Assembly (NCBI RefSeq): GCF_946902045.1
Contig: NZ_OX336253.1
Span: 744,001 to 808,000, forward strand
Length of the DNA stretch: 64,000 nucleotides
Source of the DNA: Neisseria sp. Marseille-Q5346
GTDB taxonomy: Bacteria; Pseudomonadota; Gammaproteobacteria; Burkholderiales; Neisseriaceae
Reading direction: 5' to 3'
The notes under the pieces were generated by a model. That model made no database searches and was not told the origin of the DNA. It saw nothing but the letters and a program-made list of their open reading frames with translations. Shown piece by piece: positions 48,093-56,564 of the stretch. Numbering within the stretch: the first letter of the stretch is position 1; the number at the start of each line of letters is the position of its first letter. Both the position numbers and the translations under genes were made by a program.

Positions 48093-48572
48093 ATGAACAT
48101 TATCGAACCCCGCCTCGACGGTACCAACTTGCGCATCGGCATCGTTCAGGCCCGCTTCACCAACGAAATCGGCAGCGAAATGGTCAAAGTTTGTTGCCGC
48201 ACCTTAAAAGAATTGGGCGTAGCCGAAGACAACATCACGCTTGCCACTGTTCCCGGCGCGCTTGAAGTGCCTATCGCGCTGATGAACCTCGCTTCATCCG
48301 AACAATTCGATGCCCTGATTGCCATCGGTGTTGTCATTCGCGGCGAAACCTACCACTTTGAATTGGTATCTAATGAGTCCGGCGCAGGCGTCAGCCGCGT
48401 TGCCCTTGACTACAACATCCCGATCGCCAACGCCATCCTGACAACCGAAAACGACGAACAGGCTGTCGCACGCATCGAAGAAAAAGCCTCCGATGCCGCC
48501 AAAGTTGCCATAGAATGTGCCAACTTGGTCAACCATCTTTTGTCAGAACAATACGAAGACGACGAAGAATAA
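48093..48572 (+). CDS. ribH: Lumazine synthase
   Basis: 159-residue 6,7-dimethyl-8-ribityllumazine synthase, the penultimate riboflavin enzyme. The motifs [11 protein letters not shown] and [17 protein letters not shown] carry the phosphate and substrate residues; the His of TYHFE is catalytic. AAGGAA precedes the ATG. nusB is downstream, a ribH-nusB pairing widespread in bacteria. Confidence 0.96.
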   Translation: MNIIEPRLDGTNLRIGIVQARFTNEIGSEMVKVCCRTLKELGVAEDNITLATVPGALEVPIALMNLASSEQFDALIAIGVVIRGETYHFELVSNESGAGVSRVALDYNIPIANAILTTENDEQAVARIEEKASDAAKVAIECANLVNHLLSEQYEDDEE

Positions 48573-48600
48573 GCTTCTCCCCGTATTGAATACCGCATAT

Positions 48601-48641
48601 TTTCAGACGGCCTCCCAATCATGACATTGAGGCCGTCTGAA
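48601..48641 (+). terminator. DUS hairpin between ribH and nusB
   Basis: Inverted uptake pair with a loop of about 15 bases inside a usually co-transcribed gene pair. Confidence 0.65.
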
Positions 48642-48693
48642 TCATTCAATATTCAGCCGACAACCATCGGCACTCTCTTCACAAGGAATACCC

Positions 48694-49122
48694 ATGAAAA
48701 GCCCACGCCGCCGCGCACGCGAGCTTGCCGTACAAGCCATTTATCAAGCAGGCATCAACAAAACCGCCGCTCCTGAAATCGCTAAAAATATCCACGAACT
48801 GTCCCAAACATCCAATATGGATGAAGAGCTGTTCAACAAACTGTTTTTCGGCGCACAAACCCATGCCGAAGAATACATGGAAAAAATCAGCCCCCTGCTC
48901 GACCGCGACGAAAAAGACCTCAGCCCTATCGAACGCGCCGTTTTGCTGGTTGCCTGCCATGAGCTGAGCACTATTCCTGAAACCCCATACCCTGTTATCA
49001 TCAATGAAGCCATCGAAGTTACCAAAACTTTCGGCGGCACCGACGGCCATAAATTCGTCAACGGCATCCTCGACCAACTGGCTTCCCGTATCCGCCCTGA
49101 CGAACCGCGCCGCAAAGGCTAA
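48694..49122 (+). CDS. nusB: NusB, transcription antitermination factor
   Basis: 142-residue all-helical protein that binds boxA RNA with NusE in rRNA antitermination; boxA sites are present in the rRNA operon of this window. The N-terminal RRRARELAVQAIYQ (RNA-binding) and C-terminal GGTDGHKFVNGILDQLA are the family blocks. Confidence 0.95.
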   Translation: MKSPRRRARELAVQAIYQAGINKTAAPEIAKNIHELSQTSNMDEELFNKLFFGAQTHAEEYMEKISPLLDRDEKDLSPIERAVLLVACHELSTIPETPYPVIINEAIEVTKTFGGTDGHKFVNGILDQLASRIRPDEPRRKG

Positions 49123-49199
49123 GATTAGCTTCATATCGGGTTGGGATTACCGATCTTTGCCCCTGTTTAAGCCAATGTGCTTATACAGCCAAACCATCA

Positions 49200-49231
49200 A
49201 AAAGGCCGTCTGAATTTCAGACGGCCTTTTA
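49200..49231. terminator. Bidirectional DUS terminator, nusB / pilin
   Basis: Tight inverted uptake-sequence pair between convergent genes. Confidence 0.85.
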
Positions 49232-49240
49232 TACTTCGAT

Positions 49241-49651
49241 TTATTCTGATTTTGGCATTTCATAACCGGGACAGTTTTGCTTGTCGCTGCTTGCCCAGAT
49301 GATACCGCTGTCGTTGTAAAAAACGGTACAAGTTTCATCGGCATTGGTTTCTTTATTGGGGACAGCCTTCAAAATATAACCTGAATCGGAAGGATCCGCA
49401 CCCTCGGAAAAACTAATATCGAAATATTGATTTTGCTGCAAATTTTTGGCAGGAAAATCCTTAAAAGTACTTTTTTGAGTATAGTAGCGTTCAAGTTGTT
49501 GGGCATTATGCAGCATCTGTGTGCGGACGGATGCGAGACGCGTTTGGCGGATGTAGTTTTGATAAGACGGATATGCGATGGTAGCAAGAATGGCTGCAAT
49601 CAAAACAACTATCAGCAGCTCGATAAGCGTGAAGCCTTGTTGATGTTTCAT
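49241..49651 (-). CDS. Minor type IV pilin, ComP-like
   Basis: 136-residue prepilin. The leader MKHQQG is followed by FTLIELLIVVLIAAIL, with Glu at mature position 5. The segment YPSYQNYIRQTRLASVRTQM and LERYYTQKSTFKDFP resembles the uptake-sequence receptor ComP and other minor pilins. Two Cys near the C-terminus (TCTVFY and QNCPGY) probably form the disulphide loop. It is monocistronic, with AT-rich DNA upstream (49652-49938). ComP identity is not proven. Confidence 0.75.
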   Translation of the reverse strand: MKHQQGFTLIELLIVVLIAAILATIAYPSYQNYIRQTRLASVRTQMLHNAQQLERYYTQKSTFKDFPAKNLQQNQYFDISFSEGADPSDSGYILKAVPNKETNADETCTVFYNDSGIIWASSDKQNCPGYEMPKSE

Positions 49652-49938
49652 TGTATTTATGTCGTAAATAATTAGAATAAGACATGAATATTATAGTCGT
49701 TTTCTTGCGGCTTAAATGTTCAGATTCGGAGGGAGTTTGGGAATTTATGTAAATGAGGTGCAAGTTCTGAAAAATGTTTACTGCCCTTTATTTTTTATTT
49801 CAACAAGTTAAACTTCAATTTGAGCCGTCCCTCTCTTGGTTGACCTTGGTCTTTACAGTAAAATCCAGTTGTTTTTTGTCTCCAACATACATTTATTGCT
49901 TGTCTGCAACGTTATTTTATTGAATTGGTTCCTTTTAT

Positions 49939-51120
49939 ATGTCTAAAGTTTTCAAGTGGGCGGCCGGTACGGCTGTTGTAGTAGCAGCGGCTTTCGGCGG
50001 CTGGTCTTTGATGAAGCCTGAGCCTCAGTCTTCTTTTATTACTGAAGTAGTCAAACGCGGCGATATCCGTCAAACCGTATCGGCAACCGGCGAAATCTCA
50101 CCTTCCAATTTGGTATCCGTAGGCGCGGAAGCTTCAGGTCAGATTAAAAAACTGTATGTGAAACTGGGCCAACAAGTGAAAAAAGGCGATCTGATTGCGG
50201 AAATCGACTCAACCAATCAGATCAATACCTTAAATACCGAAAAATCCAAACTGGAAACCTATCAGGCAAAATTGGTTTCTGCTGAAATCACGCTTTCCAG
50301 TGCGGAGAAAAAATATAAACGCGAACTTGCCTTATGGAAAGAACAGGCAACTTCCAAGGAAAACTTGGAATCTGCACAAGACTCTTTAGCCGCAGCCAAA
50401 GCGAATGTCGCCGAACTGAAGGCCTCCATCAAACAATCAAAAATCTCAATTAATACAGCCGAATCCGAACTGGGCCACACGCGGATTACCGCCACCATGG
50501 ACGGCACCGTGGTCGCCATTCCTGTTGAAGAAGGCCAATCCGTCAATGCAGCGCAATCTACGCCGACCATTATCCAGCTGGCCAATCTGGAAACCATGTT
50601 AAACAAAATGCAGATTGCAGAGGGCGACATCACGAAAGTCAAAGCCGGTCAGGATATTTCGTTCACCATTTTGTCCGAGCCGGACACCCCGATTAAAGCG
50701 AAATTAGACAGTGTCGACCCCGGCCTGACCACCATGTCTTTGGGCAACTACACCAGCAGCACGGACACGACTTCCAATGCGATTTACTACTATGCTCGCG
50801 CACTTGTACCGAATCCCGAAGGCAAACTTTCTATCGGTATGACCACTCAAAACACGATCGAAATCAACGGCGTGAAGAATGTTTTACTGGTACCGACGCT
50901 GACCGTGAAAAAACATAACGGCAAATCCTATGTTAGCATTTTGGGCGCAGACAATAAAACGGTAGAACGCGAAGTGACCGTCGGTTTGAAAGACAGCATG
51001 AATACCGAAATCAAAAGCGGCTTGAAAGAAGGCGAAAAAGTGATCGTTTCTGAAATGAGCGCAGATGAAAAGAATAAGAGCAGTGAACGCGCGATGATGG
51101 GTGGTGGCCCTCCTCGCTGA
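49939..51120 (+). CDS. macA: MacA-like periplasmic adaptor
   Basis: 393-residue membrane fusion protein with an N-terminal membrane anchor (residues about 7-24), a biotinyl-lipoyl half near VSVGAEASGQIKKLYVK, a long coiled-coil hairpin (residues about 95-180) and beta-barrel domains to the end. It partners MacB in tripartite efflux of macrolides and peptides. macB lies 81 bases downstream with a DUS hairpin in between. The tail MMGGGPPR is unusual but not informative. Confidence 0.9.
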   Translation: MSKVFKWAAGTAVVVAAAFGGWSLMKPEPQSSFITEVVKRGDIRQTVSATGEISPSNLVSVGAEASGQIKKLYVKLGQQVKKGDLIAEIDSTNQINTLNTEKSKLETYQAKLVSAEITLSSAEKKYKRELALWKEQATSKENLESAQDSLAAAKANVAELKASIKQSKISINTAESELGHTRITATMDGTVVAIPVEEGQSVNAAQSTPTIIQLANLETMLNKMQIAEGDITKVKAGQDISFTILSEPDTPIKAKLDSVDPGLTTMSLGNYTSSTDTTSNAIYYYARALVPNPEGKLSIGMTTQNTIEINGVKNVLLVPTLTVKKHNGKSYVSILGADNKTVEREVTVGLKDSMNTEIKSGLKEGEKVIVSEMSADEKNKSSERAMMGGGPPR

Positions 51121-51126
51121 TTGATT

Positions 51127-51166
51127 AAGGCCGTCTGAAAGATTTGGCTGTGTTTCAGACGGCCTT
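51127..51166 (+). terminator. DUS hairpin between macA and macB
   Basis: Inverted uptake pair with a loop of about 12 bases six bases after the macA stop, inside an apparent operon. Confidence 0.7.
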
Positions 51167-51201
51167 AGTTCCTGTATTTCTATTTTTCGCCCGGAAAGAT
51201 T

Positions 51202-53139
51202 ATGAGTTTAATCGAATGTAAGAATATCAACCGTTTTTTCGGTAGCGGTGAAAACCGTGTGCATGTATTGAAAGATGTCAGCCTTTCTATTGAGAAAGGC
51301 GACTTTGTGGCGATTATCGGCCAGTCCGGCTCAGGCAAATCGACGCTGATGAATATCTTGGGCTGTCTGGATACCGCCACCTCCGGCTCTTATCAAATCG
51401 ACGGCATCGAAACATCGCAAATGCAGCCGGATGAGCTGGCGGCTTTGCGCCGTGAGCGTTTCGGCTTTATTTTCCAGCGTTACAACCTGTTAAGCTCGCT
51501 GACCGCCCGGGACAACGTCGCCCTGCCTGCCGTGTATATGGGCATGGACAGCAAAGAGCGCGCGGAACGTGCGGAAAAACTGTTGGGCGATTTAGGTTTG
51601 CAAAATAAAGAAGGCAACAAACCCAGCGAACTTTCCGGCGGTCAGCAACAGCGCGTTTCGATTGCCCGCGCGTTGATGAACGGCGGCGAAATCATCTTTG
51701 CCGACGAACCGACCGGCGCATTAGATACCGCCAGCGGTAAAAACGTGATGGAAATCATCCATAAGCTGCACGAAGACGGGCATACCGTGATTATGGTTAC
51801 CCACGATCCGGGCATTGCGGCAAACGCAAACCGCGTCATCGAAATCCGCGACGGTCAGATTATTTCCGACACGTCTAAAAATCCGGATATTCCGCCAAGC
51901 AAAGTGGAGAGGATTAAAGAAAAAGCTTCCTGGTCGTTTTATTACGATCAATTTATGGAAGCATTCAAAATGTCTGTGCAGGCGATTATGGCGCATAAAA
52001 TGCGTTCGCTGCTGACCATGCTGGGGATTATCATCGGTATCGCTTCGGTGGTATCGGTAGTAGCCTTAGGTAATGGCTCGCAACAAAAAATCTTGGAAGA
52101 CATCAACTCGATGGGCACAAACACCATCAGTATCTTCCCCGGCCGTGGTTTTGGCGACCGTAGAAGCGGACGGATCAAGACACTGACGATTAATGACGCA
52201 AAAGCCATCAGCCAACAAAGCTACGTCGCCTCTGCCACCCCTCAAACCAACTCCAGCGGCACCTTGACCTACCGCAACACCGACCTGACTGCCTCGCTTT
52301 ACGGCGTAGGCGAACAATATTTCGACGTGCGCGGTTTAAAATTGGAAGAAGGCCGTCTGTTTGATGATGACGATGTAAAAACCGATGCACAAGTCGTCAT
52401 CATCGACCAAAACACCAAAACCAAACTCTTCGGCGAAGGCGTCAATCCTTTAGGCAAAACCATCCTTTTCAAAAAACGTCCGCTAACCGTCATCGGCATT
52501 ATGAAAAAGGATGACAACTCATTCGGCAATTCCGACTCGCTGATGCTTTGGTCGCCTTATACAACGGTCATGCACCAAATTACCGGCGAGAGCTATACCA
52601 ACTCCATCGTTGTCAAAATCAAAGACGATGCCAACACGCAGGTTGCCGAAAAAAGCCTGACCGAGCTGCTGAAAGCACGCCACGGTACAGAAGACTTCTT
52701 TATGAACAACAGCGACAGCATCAAAAAAATGGTTGAAAGTACAACCGGCACCATGACGTTGCTGATTTCTTCTATCGCGGTCATCTCTTTGGTGGTCGGC
52801 GGCATCGGCGTGATGAACATCATGCTGGTTTCCGTTACCGAGCGCACCAAAGAAATCGGCGTCCGCATGGCAATCGGCGCACGCCGCAACAATATTTTGC
52901 AACAATTCCTGATTGAAGCCGTCTTAATCTGTATCATCGGCGGCCTGTCAGGCGTATTGTTGTCCGCAAGCATCAGCCTGGTGTTCAACTACTTTGTCAC
53001 CGACTTCCCGATGAGCATTTCCATGACTTCCGTCATCGGCGCAGTGGTCTGCTCCACCGCCATCGGCGTCGCGTTCGGCTTTATGCCTGCCAACAAGGCT
53101 TCCAAGCTCAACCCGATTGATGCGCTGGCTCAGGATTGA
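51202..53139 (+). CDS. macB: MacB-like ABC transporter
   Basis: 645-residue fusion of an N-terminal ABC ATPase and a membrane/periplasmic domain. Walker A is GQSGSGKST, signature LSGGQQQRVSIARAL, Walker B IIFADEPTGALD. The first helix is at about 270 (MRSLLTMLGIIIGIASVV); three FtsX-like helices lie in the last 130 residues. MacB uses a mechanotransmission mechanism to expel substrates from the periplasm through MacA and an outer-membrane channel. CCGGAAAG lies before the ATG. Confidence 0.93.
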   Translation: MSLIECKNINRFFGSGENRVHVLKDVSLSIEKGDFVAIIGQSGSGKSTLMNILGCLDTATSGSYQIDGIETSQMQPDELAALRRERFGFIFQRYNLLSSLTARDNVALPAVYMGMDSKERAERAEKLLGDLGLQNKEGNKPSELSGGQQQRVSIARALMNGGEIIFADEPTGALDTASGKNVMEIIHKLHEDGHTVIMVTHDPGIAANANRVIEIRDGQIISDTSKNPDIPPSKVERIKEKASWSFYYDQFMEAFKMSVQAIMAHKMRSLLTMLGIIIGIASVVSVVALGNGSQQKILEDINSMGTNTISIFPGRGFGDRRSGRIKTLTINDAKAISQQSYVASATPQTNSSGTLTYRNTDLTASLYGVGEQYFDVRGLKLEEGRLFDDDDVKTDAQVVIIDQNTKTKLFGEGVNPLGKTILFKKRPLTVIGIMKKDDNSFGNSDSLMLWSPYTTVMHQITGESYTNSIVVKIKDDANTQVAEKSLTELLKARHGTEDFFMNNSDSIKKMVESTTGTMTLLISSIAVISLVVGGIGVMNIMLVSVTERTKEIGVRMAIGARRNNILQQFLIEAVLICIIGGLSGVLLSASISLVFNYFVTDFPMSISMTSVIGAVVCSTAIGVAFGFMPANKASKLNPIDALAQD

Positions 53140-53221
53140 TTCAGTTAGATGCAACAAACAATATTCAGATAACCTTAAGAATAATGGTATGTACATCACC
53201 AAAGCACGATAAGGATAAATA

Positions 53222-53767
53222 ATGCAAAACTGGCAACAATATGAATCGCAATATCAAATCGAAGCATTGCTATACGACTTGTGCATCCAAGCCATTCAAA
53301 TCATGGCTAAGGAATCTGAAGGCACTGTGATTAACGGTATTGCCTTAAACGTTCATTCTTATTACGGCACTTGCGGCTTGTCTTTTAATCGTGCTGAAAA
53401 TGGAGAAGATGGCTCATTTTTACGTGAAAATGATATACAACCACCCGATTGGAGTGATGAATGGAATGAAGCTGTTTATCAAACATTTAAACCTTTCGAA
53501 GAAAAACACCGTTATGCCATTGCCGACATTATGCAGGAGTTGGGAAATAAAAATCTGGATGCAGAATTTGAAGCATTTGGTAACGGCTTTCTATATACCT
53601 GTCGTCGTGTGATGAGTCGATTACGACAAAATAAAGCCTTTGAAAAATATGCCAATATCTCGAATAATTGTTGGTATCTAGTTACTGAAATTGACGCTGA
53701 TACTGAAGAAGAGGAACGACTTTTAGAAGAAGTCTACCAAGAAATAATTTCAACCCTCACTGCATAA
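53222..53767 (+). CDS. Hypothetical protein, possibly DUF4303-like
   Basis: 181-residue acidic cytoplasmic protein without signal peptide or membrane segment. The block PPDWSDEWNEAVYQTF resembles the W-S-x-E-W element of DUF4303 proteins, which are often immunity proteins; I am not sure of this. The sequence is more AT-rich than macB before it. AAGGA lies eight bases upstream of the start. It ends 14 bases before the next gene. Confidence 0.6.
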   Translation: MQNWQQYESQYQIEALLYDLCIQAIQIMAKESEGTVINGIALNVHSYYGTCGLSFNRAENGEDGSFLRENDIQPPDWSDEWNEAVYQTFKPFEEKHRYAIADIMQELGNKNLDAEFEAFGNGFLYTCRRVMSRLRQNKAFEKYANISNNCWYLVTEIDADTEEEERLLEEVYQEIISTLTA

Positions 53768-53781
53768 ACTTAAATTCAAAC

Positions 53782-54078
53782 ATGCATCCCAATAAAGTAC
53801 AAAGAGATAAATTAAATAAGCTGAGCGACCTGCCCAATGTCGGCAAAGCTGTGGCGGAGGATTTGGCTTTGCTCGGTATCACGCAGCCGCAGGATTTGGC
53901 AGGACAGGACGCTTATGAAATGTACGACCGCCTGTGCAGCCTGACCGCAACCCGACATGATCCCTGCATGATCGATATTTTCCTATCGCTGGTTGATTTT
54001 ATGCAAGGGAACGAACCGAAGCTGTGGTGGCATTTTACGGAACAGCGAAAGGCGTTCTTGGCAGATAAACAAAAGTAG
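53782..54078 (+). CDS. Helix-hairpin-helix protein (Cdd1/TfoX C-terminal-like)
   Basis: 98-residue protein. LNKLSDLPNVGKAVAEDLALLGI is a helix-hairpin-helix typical of the small Cdd1 or mitomycin-resistance-like family; YEMYDRLCSLTATRHDPCMIDIFLSLVDF follows and contains two Cys. It may bind DNA; function is unknown. It is transcribed with the preceding 181-residue gene. Confidence 0.7.
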   Translation: MHPNKVQRDKLNKLSDLPNVGKAVAEDLALLGITQPQDLAGQDAYEMYDRLCSLTATRHDPCMIDIFLSLVDFMQGNEPKLWWHFTEQRKAFLADKQK

Positions 54079-54147
54079 CCAACATTATTTGGTTAGCATT
54101 CAAAACCATCTATGCCGTCCGAAACTCTGTTACCCGAAAGATTTTTT

Positions 54148-55530
54148 ATGAAGACGAAACCTTTTTCCCAAGCAGCCTTATCATTGGCTGTTGCCCTTGC
54201 CCTAAGTGCGTGCGCCGCACCTAAAGCCAACCCGAACCTGACGCTGGAAGCAACCGGCCAAGTCATGAGCGCGGCCGAAACTGCCGAACGCTACGATGTA
54301 AACGGCAACTGGTGGGAAATCTACCAAAGCCAGCAGCTCAACGCGCTGATGGAGCAGGCGCTGGCGAACAATGTCGATTTGAAACAGGCGGCCATCAGCG
54401 TCAACAAAGCTTTGTATCAAGCCAATATTTTGGGTGCGGATTTGGTGCCTTCATTCAGCGGCTCGTTGGGTGCGAACGCTTCTAAAAACCTGAAAACCGG
54501 CAGCCACGGCAATACCTTCAGCAGCCAGCTTGGTTTGAGCTACGAATTGGATTTGTGGCGCAAACTCAGTGCCACTGCCGATGCGCAGGTATGGGAATAC
54601 CAAGCCACGCATGAAGACATGGCCAACACACGCCTAACTTTGATTAATAATGTCGCCGATGCGTATTTCAATATCGCCTATCTGAACGAAGCGATTGAGT
54701 TAGCAAAAAAATCGCTGAAGCAATATCAGGAAATCAACCGCATTGCGAATGCCAAGTTCCGCTACGGCCGAGCCGACTCAAGCCAGCCGACCCAAGCCAA
54801 ACAGTCATTGCTGAGTGCGGAAAACAGCCTGTTGTCTTTACAAAACAATTTGGATACGCAAAAACAGGTTTTACGTAATTTGTTGAATTTAAGGCCGTCT
54901 GAAAACATGGCCGCCGATCCGGCACAATTCCGCCTGTTGCCTGTCAAAGGCGTGAACTTGGACGTACCGATTACCGTTTTGGCCAACCGCCCCGACCTGC
55001 GCGCCGCCGAGTACCGCCTGCAAGCGTCGCAACAATCGGTCAACGCGCAAAAACGCAGTTGGTATCCGTCGATTACTTTGGGCGCAAGTTTGAGTACGTC
55101 TTCCGATAAAGCGAAAAGCACGTTCAATATCCCCATGTTAGGCGGATCGGCCACCATCAATCTGCCTTTCCTTAATTGGCAGACCATGAAATGGAAAGAC
55201 AAAACCGTACAAGCGGAGATGGACAGTGCCAAGCTGAATTTTGAAAAAGCCCTGACCACCGCGCTTAACGAGGTCAACACCAATTACCTTGCCTACAAAA
55301 ACGCGCAGGCCAGCCTTGCCAATCAAGAACAGCGTTATCAGTTAGACAAGAAAAACAGCCATTACTATCAAGTACGCTACCAACACGGTAAAAACGAGCT
55401 AAAAGACTGGCTGGAGGCTTTGAATACGGAATACAGCTCGGCGCAAAACCTGCTGAACCAACGCTATGAAGCCTTAAAATACGAAAATATGGTGTATAAA
55501 GCCATGGCGGGACGTTATACGCCGAAATAG
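54148..55530 (+). CDS. Outer-membrane efflux lipoprotein (NodT/TolC-like)
   Basis: 460-residue outer-membrane factor. Lipobox LSAC places the lipidated Cys at 22. It consists of two similar halves with long helices; repeated L-x-A-NNVDLKQA and VTVLANRPDLRAAEYRL type segments are family typical. It is a likely exit channel for MacAB upstream, separated by two small genes. Start 54148 is chosen so that the lipoprotein signal is N-terminal; the frame extends to 54112. An in-frame DUS (about 54893) encodes RPSE. Confidence 0.87.
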   Translation: MKTKPFSQAALSLAVALALSACAAPKANPNLTLEATGQVMSAAETAERYDVNGNWWEIYQSQQLNALMEQALANNVDLKQAAISVNKALYQANILGADLVPSFSGSLGANASKNLKTGSHGNTFSSQLGLSYELDLWRKLSATADAQVWEYQATHEDMANTRLTLINNVADAYFNIAYLNEAIELAKKSLKQYQEINRIANAKFRYGRADSSQPTQAKQSLLSAENSLLSLQNNLDTQKQVLRNLLNLRPSENMAADPAQFRLLPVKGVNLDVPITVLANRPDLRAAEYRLQASQQSVNAQKRSWYPSITLGASLSTSSDKAKSTFNIPMLGGSATINLPFLNWQTMKWKDKTVQAEMDSAKLNFEKALTTALNEVNTNYLAYKNAQASLANQEQRYQLDKKNSHYYQVRYQHGKNELKDWLEALNTEYSSAQNLLNQRYEALKYENMVYKAMAGRYTPK

Positions 55531-55532
55531 CA

Positions 55533-55579
55533 TTTTCAGACGGCCTTTGGTTAATTTCCGTCAACGGCCGTCTGAAAAA
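55533..55579 (+). terminator. DUS terminator after outer-membrane factor gene
   Basis: Inverted uptake pair with a loop of about 20 bases. Confidence 0.75.
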
Positions 55580-55642
55580 CATTCAAGCAACTGAATTTTC
55601 ATATATAATCGCGCGTTTATTTGATTTTATCCGGACAACATT

Positions 55643-56509
55643 ATGGCCTTCGCTTCTCTCTTTACGCTTTTGGACGACATTACCGCCGTTTTGGACGACG
55701 TAGCGATGATGACCAAAGTCGCCGCAAAAAAAACCGCCGGCGTGGTCGGTGACGATTTGGCGCTCAACGCCAACCAAGTAACCGGCGTATCTGCCGAGCG
55801 CGAATTGCCGATTATTTGGGCGGTGGCCAAAGGCTCTCTAGTCAACAAGCTGATTCTGGTGCCGCTTGCGCTGTTGCTTTCCGCTTTCCTGCCTGCACTG
55901 ATTACACCCTTGCTGATGATAGGCGGTGTGTATTTGTGTTTTGAAGGCGTGGAAAAACTGTTGCACAAATTTCTACACCGCAATGAACACGAAGACGGAC
56001 ACGATGCCGAGCCTGAAGTCACAGACGAAAAAACAAAAGTTAAAGGCGCGGTCCGCACAGATTTCATCCTCTCAGCCGAAATCATCATTATCGCGCTGGG
56101 CGTTGTTGAAAAATATGACCTGATGACACGTTCTTTGGTTATGGCCGCCATCGGTGTCGGCATGACTGCATTGGTCTATGGTTTGGTCGGCATTATCGTC
56201 AAACTTGACGACCTCGGTATGATGTTGATGCGCCAAAAAAGCGCCGCCGTACAAGGCATCGGACGCGGTTTGATTTCATTTATGCCTTGGTTTATGCGCG
56301 GCTTGAGCATTGTCGGCACGCTGGCGATGTTCTTGGTTGGCGGCGGACTGATCGCCCACAACCTTGGTTTTTTGCACGATTTCCTCCACGCGCAGCATTG
56401 GGACAGCGGCATAATGGAACATATCGCCAATCTGGTGGTCGGAGTAGCCGCCGGTGCATTGGCTTGCGCAATCGTCCTGCCTGCAATGAAATTGTTTCAA
56501 AAAGACTGA
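55643..56509 (+). CDS. DUF808 inner-membrane protein (YedI-like)
   Basis: 288-residue protein with about five helices. The N-terminal FASLFTLLDDITAVLDDVAMMTKVAAKKTAGVVGDDLALNA (split by a helix boundary) is the diagnostic start of the DUF808/YedI family. Function unknown. It is followed by a DUS hairpin and then lnt. Confidence 0.88.
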   Translation: MAFASLFTLLDDITAVLDDVAMMTKVAAKKTAGVVGDDLALNANQVTGVSAERELPIIWAVAKGSLVNKLILVPLALLLSAFLPALITPLLMIGGVYLCFEGVEKLLHKFLHRNEHEDGHDAEPEVTDEKTKVKGAVRTDFILSAEIIIIALGVVEKYDLMTRSLVMAAIGVGMTALVYGLVGIIVKLDDLGMMLMRQKSAAVQGIGRGLISFMPWFMRGLSIVGTLAMFLVGGGLIAHNLGFLHDFLHAQHWDSGIMEHIANLVVGVAAGALACAIVLPAMKLFQKD

Positions 56510-56520
56510 TTTTGTTTCCC

Positions 56521-56549
56521 TGCCGTCTGAAAATTTTTCAGACGGCCTC
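56521..56549 (+). terminator. DUS hairpin between DUF808 gene and lnt
   Basis: Inverted uptake pair with a minimal loop, 12 bases after the stop. Confidence 0.8.
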
Positions 56550-56564
56550 GATACCATTTAAAGC

